Source of the DNA: Trissonchulus latispiculum
Taxonomy: Eukaryota > Nematoda > Enoplea > Enoplida > Ironidae
Reading direction: 5' to 3'
NCBI GenBank assembly: GCA_030248195.1
Contig: JASAND010022323.1
Span: 1-64,000, forward strand
Length of the DNA: 64,000 bases
In this document: piece by piece, positions 57,201-64,000 of the stretch
Layout: every line of letters begins with the position of its first letter
How positions within the stretch are numbered: position 1 is the stretch's first letter
Notes under the pieces: model-generated
Told to the model about the DNA's origin: nothing
The model's input: the letters and a program-made list of their open reading frames with translations, nothing else
The model's database searches: none
Made by a program: the position numbers and the translations under genes

Positions 57201-60200
57201 TTACTGAATCTGGACCGTGGGTACCTTGACAGGCCGTTCGCAATGCGGTTTGATCTTCTCGATGTGAACCACATCCGGCTTGTCCTGAGATCCCACTTTC
57301 TGAATTCGGAAGTTCACTTCCGAAAGCTTCTCCATAATCCGATACGGTCCTTCCCATTTTGGACGCATCTTGTGACACATACCGGACGGAGTTACACCCG
57401 TGACACGGCGCATAACTAACATTCCGGGCTGATAGTGGACCGGCTTGACTTTCTTCTCATAATGTCGCCGGTTTTTCAGCGCTGATTCTTCCAACGACTT
57501 ACGGGCCGCGCCCCAAGCACGTTTCAACCGCCACAGATGGGACTGTGAGTACGCATCATACGTTTCCACCACATCCTCATTCCGGCCATCGAAGAAATGG
57601 TCCAATGGCAGCCGGATATCGTGTCCGGTCATCAGGAAATGAGGGGTGTCACCCACAGAACTATGAACTGACGCTCGGTAGGCACAAAGTGCCCAGTTAA
57701 CATAGTCGTCCCAATCTGTTTGGTAAATATCCGCATACTTCATAAAGATAGTGCGAAGGGTTTTATTCAGTCGCTCCACGACACCGTTCGCCTGCGGATG
57801 GTAAGCCGTTGTCCGCTGAAGTTTCGACCCACTCAGCTCCGATAGTCGGCTGAACATTTTGGACATGAAATTTGGTCCGCGATCGGAAAGCAAATTCACC
57901 GGTACGCCCCATCTGGCGACAAAGCCATTGAAGAAATAATAAGCTGTCGTTTCGGCCTTTTCGTCCTTCATCGGGAAGGCCTCCGCGTACCGCGTGAAAT
58001 GATCAACCACGACCAAAATGCAGGTGTTACCACGCATTGTCGGGTTTTTAGTACAGTGCATTACATCGATGCTGACCAAATCCAGAGGTCTATTCGCACG
58101 GATCTCATTCTGCAATCCAGCTTGTGGACGGGCCGGGCCCGCATTGAACTTGGCACAGACTTTGCAAGTTCGGATGTAATCAGCGAGATCCTGGGCCATA
58201 GTCGGCCAATAATACCGGGAAACCAGGCTCGCATAGGCGGCTCTATGGCTGCGATGACCACCAACCATAAAGCCTGTATGTACTTCCTCCATGATCATTT
58301 CTCTATATTCGAAAGGGACAGCAATCGACTTGAAGGCGTCGCCTCTCCGTCGACCCCTTTCGTCCACATGCCAGCAGAAGAGAAGACCATCCTGCATGAA
58401 GAAGTACGGCCGGAGTTTCTGCATTAAAGCAGCTTCCTGTTCATCGTCCGGCAAGACCTTTCTCTCAATCAGGTCTATCATGGGCTTGAATTCCAAGTCC
58501 TTACGCAGCGTGCGTTTCCACTCGGCGGAGGTCAATACGTCATCACCAATGGCATAGATTTCAGGTGGGTACATCACATCGGTACCGTCCATTTCCATCT
58601 CGGCGGGACGATCCCAGCCGGGAAGACGGGACAACGCGTCCGGAACGACGTTGTCGCGACCAGGTCGATAGTCCACTATAAAGTCGAACTCCTGGAGTCG
58701 CAGCGCGAACCGCGCTTGTCTCCCAGCTCCCAACACAGATCTATTGTTAAGGAGATCCTTAACTGCCATATGATCAGTTCTGATGATGAAAGGCCGACAC
58801 GTCAAATAATGACGGAATTTCTGGCAGGCCCACACCACGCCAGCGCCTTCGAGGTCCGTGGCTGAATAATTCCGCTCGTACACGGTCAGAGTTCGGCTGG
58901 CATACGCCACTGGACGCGTCTTCACCGTCCAAGCCTCGCCGGGCTTCTTCGAACTCCGAGCAACAGACACAGGCTGTTCGAGCACCGCTCCCAATCCATG
59001 GTGACTGGCATCAACGGACAAGATAAACATCTTGTCGAAATCAGGGTAAGCCAGCACCGGAGCTTCGGTCAATATCCGTTTAAGTGCGTCGAACGCCTTC
59101 TGACGAGCTTCAGTCCACTCGAAGACCGCATCTTTCTTCAACAGCTCAATGAGCGGCGCGGCGACCTTCGCATAATTCGGCACAAACCTCCGATAATATC
59201 CAGACATGCCGAGGAACGACTTAACGCCGCGACAATCAGTCGGATTGGGTAGCTTGGCCACGGCAGCTACCTTGTCAGGATCCACTTCATAGCCGTCCTG
59301 ACTGATCAAATGCCCGAGAAACGGGACTTTTTGGCGGATAAACACACATTTCTTCAACTTGATCCGCAGTCCATTATCACGAAGCTTCTGGAAGACAACT
59401 CTGAGCATTTTCAGATGCTCGCTGAAGTTACGTGACGGAATCAGAACGTCGTCGATGTAAACAGGCAGGCCGGTAAGCACCTTTTCCATGATCCTTTGAA
59501 AGGTCGCAGGTGCATTGCACAATCCAAATGGCATCACATTCATGTGAAACAGCCCCATGTGAGACACGAAAGCCGTTTTCTCGCGATGCTCGGGGTAAAC
59601 CTCGACTTGCCAATAGCCAGCTGCTAAATCTATCGTCGAGAAGATTGCACTGCCCTTCAGCTGGTCCATGATTTCATCAATCTTCGGCAATGGATAATTG
59701 TCCTTCTTGGTGATCTTATTCAACCTGCGATAGTCGATAACAAGTCTGGTCGTACCATCCTTCTTACCGACTAATATGCAGGGAAAAGACCACGGACTGG
59801 TCGAGGGCTCACATACCCCTTCCTTGAGCATCGAATTGATGTGCTTCTCGACCTCAGCCTTCTGCTTAGGGTTCATCCGATAAGCTCGGCTTTTCAGAGG
59901 TCCGTCCTTGCCTGTATCGATCAAATGCTGATCGATTTTTGTCCGTCCAGGATTTCCAGGCCGAGCCACGACATCATAGTACTCGAGCAGCATCTTCTTA
60001 AACTCCTGCTTGATGTCGTCTGGACAGTCCATACGATCGAAATCGACATTTGACTCGATGTCCTTCAGCTTTTCTTCCTCTGTAGGATCGGGGCGTGGCC
60101 CCCTATCCTCAGCAGAGTAGAAATGACCACCACTGGCCTCTTCCATCGGCATTTCCAGGTCCTTATCCGCATCAGAACCCGGAGGACTGTGGATCTCCGT

Positions 60201-61760
60201 CCTATGTTTCGGTTCCTGAATAGCATGGGTAATCACCCGTTTGGGCGGCCGAGCAATCACAGCGTCTACCTCAACCACAGAGGTCTTCAAGGGCAAATCC
60301 AAAGGATAAAATCCGGGATGCAACTTGTGCAGTCGGCTTACACTATCGCCGACCTCATCCGCCCAAAGCGAATGGGTAGCCGGATGCCCAAACCATCTAT
60401 TGAGGTTGTAATGGATCATCTGCAGGTCAACACCCGCCTCCATTACATAGGATGTTGGCCTTTCAGCTTCTTTGACCTGAACCACAGGGCAGGCTTCTCC
60501 CATCAAAGCACCTTTGGGGAGATCAACAATCCGGTCACTTCCATTGTAGACACGAATGTAAGCGACTTTTTGGGTCACAACGAGGACCCCAGCCTGCGGG
60601 AACACTCCGTGAGTTTCCATAACCTCGGGTTCAGCCTCAAAAAGCATGAATTGGCGTTCTGGGACGGTGACACCGCCCGGCATGACAGCCTTTACAGGGA
60701 CATCCTTTTCCCTGTTCGGGAGTACACGGACTCGCTCCCGAATACACAAATTAACAGACGCAGCAAGAGGAATATTGTAAACACAAGCTATCCCCTGCAG
60801 CTCGGCACTGTTCAAAAACAGTATACGTCCACCACTGTAATCCATAAAACCGCGTTTTGGATTCAGTGAGAAGCCCAAATCATGCAAGAAATCAAATCCA
60901 ATCAACATTTCTTGCAACAGCTCAGGAACAACATAGAATCGGTGTGTCAGGTTTTCCGGAACATAGCCATAACCGGATACAAAACGCATTGACAGCTCAC
61001 ATTGACCGAGAATGGTAAGGGTGTTACCCTCACCCGCTGCAGCAATAGACGGCATAGGAGCTTCTGTCATCGGTGTCACCGCATGACCCTTTACTCGCTC
61101 GTAAAATTCCTTGGAGACCAAGGAGACAGAGGCTCCAGTGTCGACAAGGCCAAGGGCAGTGACCTCATTTATACGTACCAGCACATATGGTGTATGTTTC
61201 AAAGAAACAGAGGCTCCATTCGACACAAAAAACACACATTCACCCTCCATAACCTCGCGGACCGTGTCACGGATACCGCCTTTCGCGACCTTAGCCGAAG
61301 CATCCGACTCATCGGGGTCGCTAACCTCTTTCGAGGTCGACGGTTGATCCAACCTGTCCATAGATTCGGCGGCTGCAGATGCCTGTTCGACAAGCATCGC
61401 CGCATCTTCCGAGCGATATTTCTTCGTGAAAGCTCTCAGAACCTCCTCAAAGTCCTCCATTTTCTCGACGACTCTCTTCGCCGACGAAGCCACCTTCTTG
61501 TGCTGCTTCGCTATAGCCTGCTCCAACTTTTCCTCCTCCAAGCCGAATTCATCCTGTGCTCGAGCCACGCGGTCCCAATAGGCCTCCAACATATCCGCGT
61601 CGACCGAAGACAAATCCAACGGATTATAGCGGTTGAATGTCGGAACATCCACCGAAACATTGGATTTTCGCGGTGAAAGGTTATATAGCGGTTGAATGTC
61701 GGAACATCCACCGAAACATTGGATTTTCGCGGTGAAACCGCGTTTCGGGGCGCTTTCCAC
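57201..61760 (-). CDS. pol: Ty3/gypsy Pol: protease, reverse transcriptase, RNase H, integrase
   Basis: A 1519-codon open frame, stop at 57201. It opens without an ATG at the top, which fits expression as a Gag-Pol fusion. Residues counted from 61760: protease LVDTGASVSLV (DTGA 207-210); a long linker 300-570; RT with FSTIDLAAGYWQV, MPFGLCNAPATFQ and VYIDDVLIPS (YIDD 768-771); RNase H with SVDASHHGLGAVL (about 905) and RTDHMAV; integrase HHCC finger (HTGFMVGGH, CKVCAKF), core SIDVMH, LSDRGPNF and VERLNKTLR (D, D, E), and a C-terminal GPY-type motif KWEGPYRIM. All catalytic motifs are intact, so pol could be functional. A 59-bp tandem duplication near 61631-61737 disconnects it from the upstream linker frame; without it the two frames would join. 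No chromodomain is seen. Confidence 0.95.
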   Translation of the reverse strand: MESAPKRGFTAKIQCFGGCSDIQPLYNLSPRKSNVSVDVPTFNRYNPLDLSSVDADMLEAYWDRVARAQDEFGLEEEKLEQAIAKQHKKVASSAKRVVEKMEDFEEVLRAFTKKYRSEDAAMLVEQASAAAESMDRLDQPSTSKEVSDPDESDASAKVAKGGIRDTVREVMEGECVFFVSNGASVSLKHTPYVLVRINEVTALGLVDTGASVSLVSKEFYERVKGHAVTPMTEAPMPSIAAAGEGNTLTILGQCELSMRFVSGYGYVPENLTHRFYVVPELLQEMLIGFDFLHDLGFSLNPKRGFMDYSGGRILFLNSAELQGIACVYNIPLAASVNLCIRERVRVLPNREKDVPVKAVMPGGVTVPERQFMLFEAEPEVMETHGVFPQAGVLVVTQKVAYIRVYNGSDRIVDLPKGALMGEACPVVQVKEAERPTSYVMEAGVDLQMIHYNLNRWFGHPATHSLWADEVGDSVSRLHKLHPGFYPLDLPLKTSVVEVDAVIARPPKRVITHAIQEPKHRTEIHSPPGSDADKDLEMPMEEASGGHFYSAEDRGPRPDPTEEEKLKDIESNVDFDRMDCPDDIKQEFKKMLLEYYDVVARPGNPGRTKIDQHLIDTGKDGPLKSRAYRMNPKQKAEVEKHINSMLKEGVCEPSTSPWSFPCILVGKKDGTTRLVIDYRRLNKITKKDNYPLPKIDEIMDQLKGSAIFSTIDLAAGYWQVEVYPEHREKTAFVSHMGLFHMNVMPFGLCNAPATFQRIMEKVLTGLPVYIDDVLIPSRNFSEHLKMLRVVFQKLRDNGLRIKLKKCVFIRQKVPFLGHLISQDGYEVDPDKVAAVAKLPNPTDCRGVKSFLGMSGYYRRFVPNYAKVAAPLIELLKKDAVFEWTEARQKAFDALKRILTEAPVLAYPDFDKMFILSVDASHHGLGAVLEQPVSVARSSKKPGEAWTVKTRPVAYASRTLTVYERNYSATDLEGAGVVWACQKFRHYLTCRPFIIRTDHMAVKDLLNNRSVLGAGRQARFALRLQEFDFIVDYRPGRDNVVPDALSRLPGWDRPAEMEMDGTDVMYPPEIYAIGDDVLTSAEWKRTLRKDLEFKPMIDLIERKVLPDDEQEAALMQKLRPYFFMQDGLLFCWHVDERGRRRGDAFKSIAVPFEYREMIMEEVHTGFMVGGHRSHRAAYASLVSRYYWPTMAQDLADYIRTCKVCAKFNAGPARPQAGLQNEIRANRPLDLVSIDVMHCTKNPTMRGNTCILVVVDHFTRYAEAFPMKDEKAETTAYYFFNGFVARWGVPVNLLSDRGPNFMSKMFSRLSELSGSKLQRTTAYHPQANGVVERLNKTLRTIFMKYADIYQTDWDDYVNWALCAYRASVHSSVGDTPHFLMTGHDIRLPLDHFFDGRNEDVVETYDAYSQSHLWRLKRAWGAARKSLEESALKNRRHYEKKVKPVHYQPGMLVMRRVTGVTPSGMCHKMRPKWEGPYRIMEKLSEVNFRIQKVGSQDKPDVVHIEKIKPHCERPVKVPTVQIQ
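61631..61748 (-). repeat. 59-bp tandem duplication that breaks the Gag-Pol frame
   Basis: The segment 61631-61678 recurs at 61690-61737 without a difference, at a period of 59 bp. As 59 is not a multiple of three, it shifts frame: the upstream linker frame reads SVDVPTFNRY and then wrong residues, while the pol frame repeats SVDVPTFNRY and continues correctly. The identity of the copies implies a very recent event, or an assembly artefact. Confidence 0.9.
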
Positions 61761-62506
61761 GTGTTGTCGGCCGACCGCTGAAGTTTCAGCTTGGGTACAG
61801 TCGGAGTGTCGCGATTTTCTGTCGGAAAATCCCGACTATCGGCATTTTCGTCGGACTTTTTAGTCGCCGGAGAACTGGACTCATCATCATGGCCGTCCCC
61901 GGGGCTCGTGCTAGAAGCCCGGGTCGAACCCGAGCCCGAAGCACGAGTCCCAGATGGACCAGGTTCCGGATTGCAGACCTTAGTCGCAGCTTCCCGAATC
62001 GACAAGCCATCGGCGACAGTGATGGCTTGCGTCGCCACCGAATTTTTGGACGGCTGTGCCGATCCTTCTTCGCCGACATCAGGCACCACCTGATCGACGT
62101 CTTGGTTATTTTGGTTTTCCTTGCCCTTATTCGACCTTTTGTCGGGCCTTCGTTGACGCCATTGCCGAGCAGGCGCCTCATTACGTTGAGGTCGCCGACC
62201 ATTTGTCGCTATACAGCACAAATGTTCACATTTCGACTCGGGAAAACCAATTAGACATCGCCATCTCGGCGGCTGAAAATATTTATCCGGTATTTTCATA
62301 GCTTCTCTCATCGACATCATATTCACGCTCCCATATCTCGCAACAGAACCATCTGACTTTCCATTTTGCCCGAGGCGAGATCCCGAGGATCCCGGTCCAT
62401 GCCCCGAGTTCGAGAAACGACGAGGCCTAGCAACATTTGGCGATTGGACCATATTTACACTTCCGGTTTGCGGCTTGTTTTGGGGGTTCCGCGCCCCCGC
62501 TATTCG
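61679..62506 (-). CDS. Gag-Pol linker (N-terminal part of Pol in the -1 frame)
   Basis: Open from the frameshift site (first codon at 62506) through an internal ATG at 62452 to the 59-bp duplication. After the duplication this frame is out of phase and ends by 61511. The protein is Arg/Asn/Gln-rich, then Ser/Pro/Asp-rich, with a CLIGFPESKC...CC cluster near residues 47-62 after the ATG that is not a standard CCHC. It lies between nucleocapsid and protease. The reading phase matches -1 slippage from gag exactly. Whether the internal ATG is used is unknown. Confidence 0.6.
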
Positions 62507-62512
62507 TTTCCC
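62470..62512 (-). promoter_or_regulatory. -1 ribosomal frameshift signal at the gag end
   Basis: On the minus strand, GGGAAAC (62512-62506) is in the correct phase (G GGA AAC) three codons before the gag TAG. A 7-nt spacer (GAATAGC) leads to a GGGGG/CCCCC stem (62498-62494 with 62486-62482) with loop CGCGGAA. GCGG in the loop can pair with CCGC at 62473-62470, giving an H-type pseudoknot. The -1 frame entered is the linker/pol frame. Slippery site, spacing and structure are all canonical. Confidence 0.8.
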
Positions 62513-64000
62513 GAATTGCCAGATGATTGTTGTCGGTTGCCGGCCGAGTTACTTCCGCCACCGGCATCAGACGCCTGATTAGCACCACCTCTCTGTTGAC
62601 CACCGCGCCTTCCATAATTGAAACGACCACCTCGACCACCTCCTCGGTAGGTCCTTCCATCGGCGGCAGATTGAGTGTTTCCAGTGTTAGCTGTCGCATT
62701 CTTCATGAGCAAGCTACCGAATAACTTGCTCGCCAACATCTGTTGTCGGCGAGGGTCATCACCCCAGAAGCGCACAGCCTTCACGTACACCGGACAACTC
62801 AACCACTTATGCCCAGGCTCCGCACAATAGGTACAGTGCATGGACTTAGCGGGGTTTCCGCCGGCTTTGGCCGAGCCAGAAGCCGACCCCTGCTGCTCAA
62901 CCAGGTAGCAGACATCTTCTTCGTCCATGTCTTCCAAACTGGGGTCGTCCAAAATTTCGCATGCTGCCGCAATTTCATCATCCAAGGACCTCTGTCGGGA
63001 GGCCTGAGCCTGTCCTTGGGTAATCGAGTTCCGAATATCCTGCAATTGTCGCTGCAAATCACGTACATAGTCGGGACAATCAGGGTCCACGGACGTTGTC
63101 CGAGGCCGATCGCCGACAGCCATCGCAGATTCCATCGGCTTTGACTGGCTGTCGCCCTCTTCAACCGACTGCAGTATACGTACCGCTCGCATAAAAATGT
63201 CATTCGGCCGATCATAAGCCCAATAGGTCGCGTCGGCGAATGAACTTGCCACTTTCGCCCGAATCGAAGGTTTCAGACCGCGCGTCGCGCGATCCACAAC
63301 CTTCAATTCGCGAACTTTCGGCTCGGCGTCGGGAAAAGCTTTACAGGCGAGCGTCCTCAACTCGATGAGGTACTCATGGCACGTTTCGGACGCTTTCTGC
63401 GCCCGCTCGAAGAACTCTCGAGCATACTGATCGGATGTTTTGGCGACTGGCTCATAAAGCTGCTTCAAAACCGCCTCCAGCTCTTCATAGGTCTCGAGGG
63501 TGTGACCCTCGAGATCTTGTTTGACATTATCTTCCAGCAGATACCAAAGAATAGCCTTCTTTAGCTCGGCTGGGGCCAAGCTTGCCGACCAAGTGTTCTC
63601 AAACATGCGAAGCCACGTCGACAGCTGAATGCCACCTTTTCGCCCCTTGAACTTCGAGATTGACTTGAACCATTTCAAGTAATCATGAAGAACATGGACG
63701 GTTTCTGGGGTCAGTTGAAGCACATTGACATGCCCCAGGACCGGGACAGTCGGAATCTCGGGCCGAGCCGGCGACGCCGCTCGACCACCTGGCGATGAAA
63801 GCCGACCAATCGGTCCGGAAAAGTCCGAGGAACCGGTGTCACCGAGTTCCCGAACGGCAGGTAAGAGATTTCGGCCACCGGTGCGAACTCGATTTCCGGC
63901 TCGCGCACCGCGAACCGAAGGCAGCCTAAGGTTAGGCCGATGCGTCAACGGCGATGAAAAATTGGCCGGTGAAGATAACAGGTCCGGTCTTATCACAGTG
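62500..64000 (-). CDS. gag: Gag, N-terminus beyond the window
   Basis: Open frame from the window edge to TAG 62502-62500; about 500 codons visible. Counted from 63996: residues 1-85 Pro/Arg/Ser-rich; about 90-270 the helical retrotransposon Gag/capsid domain (LSTWLRMFENTWSASL, AILWYLLEDNVKQDLEG, LYEPVAKTSDQYAREFF); a Gln-rich helix; one CCHC knuckle CTYCAEPGHKWLSC at 388-401; then a Gly/Arg-rich tail (RGGGRGGRF) typical of RNA binding. It forms the virus-like particle and binds RNA. It is followed by the frameshift signal that produces Gag-Pol. No true start codon is in view. Confidence 0.9.
   Translation of the reverse strand, partial: TVIRPDLLSSPANFSSPLTHRPNLRLPSVRGARAGNRVRTGGRNLLPAVRELGDTGSSDFSGPIGRLSSPGGRAASPARPEIPTVPVLGHVNVLQLTPETVHVLHDYLKWFKSISKFKGRKGGIQLSTWLRMFENTWSASLAPAELKKAILWYLLEDNVKQDLEGHTLETYEELEAVLKQLYEPVAKTSDQYAREFFERAQKASETCHEYLIELRTLACKAFPDAEPKVRELKVVDRATRGLKPSIRAKVASSFADATYWAYDRPNDIFMRAVRILQSVEEGDSQSKPMESAMAVGDRPRTTSVDPDCPDYVRDLQRQLQDIRNSITQGQAQASRQRSLDDEIAAACEILDDPSLEDMDEEDVCYLVEQQGSASGSAKAGGNPAKSMHCTYCAEPGHKWLSCPVYVKAVRFWGDDPRRQQMLASKLFGSLLMKNATANTGNTQSAADGRTYRGGGRGGRFNYGRRGGQQRGGANQASDAGGGSNSAGNRQQSSGNSGNE

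Larger units (their letters stand above)
47490..64000 (-). mobile_element. giant Ty3/gypsy-type LTR retrotransposon, right end beyond the window
   Basis: On the minus strand the order is gag, -1 frameshift site, linker, pol, spacer, 2311-aa ORF and a long non-coding region. All parts are GC-richer and share codon style, in contrast to the AT-rich flanks. The two non-coding stretches (47.5-49.6 and 56.5-57.2 kb) share an unusual A-rich plus strand. Visible length is about 16.5 kb, well above the usual 5-7 kb of the group. The LTR nearest the left edge cannot be proved without its partner beyond 64000. Membership of the 2311-aa ORF rests on orientation, spacing and composition. Confidence 0.75.

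Noticed and set aside
60123..60869. 248-codon plus-strand frame
   Set aside because: Antisense to the protease-RT linker of pol; no domain or initiation context.

Overview
The window looks like transposon-dense, AT-rich DNA from a multicellular eukaryote, most likely an invertebrate animal. It has no operons, no bacterial ribosome-binding sites and no recognisable tRNA or rRNA gene. It carries Ty3/gypsy LTR retrotransposons, a CR1/Jockey-like LINE, a Polinton/Maverick-type DNA polymerase B relic and many TIR/fold-back elements with readable target-site duplications (TSDs). I cannot name the species and I see no convincing intact host gene.

Layout. 1-8.4 kb: gene-less, with (CTGAAA)n minisatellites, a GGATTAAA fold-back block and a CAAGAGT-type MITE. 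8.8-10.5 kb: frameshifted relic of an RNase D/WRN-like 3'-5' exonuclease. 12.7-22.8 kb: MITE territory, including a TTAA-flanked element split by a fold-back, four CAAGAGT-family elements with 6-7 bp TSDs (two nested in each other) and a 2 kb TIR element. 23.0-25.3 kb (minus): a broken RING-H2 gene and a PolB relic. 25.3-31.3 kb (plus): a 5'-truncated Ty3/gypsy element with a third ORF encoding a NADAR domain fused to an SGNH-hydrolase-like domain. 31.9-35.1 kb: LINE relic (minus) abutting a second gypsy relic (plus). 37.6-46.6 kb: fold-backs and triply nested hAT-like non-autonomous elements. About 47.5 kb to the window end (minus): a giant, largely intact Ty3/gypsy-type element.

The giant element reads gag (running off the right edge), then a -1 frameshift signal (GGGAAAC slippery site, 7-nt spacer, possible pseudoknot), then a linker and a full protease/RT/RNase H/integrase pol, then a 2311-codon ORF. 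That ORF has a DEDDy exonuclease domain, a long RS/RG-rich basic region and a C-terminal NADAR-like domain. A 59-bp tandem duplication shifts the reading frame between linker and pol.

The most striking result is that two clearly different LTR retrotransposons in one window carry a NADAR (ADP-ribose glycohydrolase family) domain downstream of pol, where env sits in retroviruses. A testable idea is that these elements use NADAR to remove ADP-ribose placed on their nucleic acids or proteins by host antiviral ADP-ribosyltransferases, helped by an SGNH hydrolase in one element and a DEDDy exonuclease in the other.
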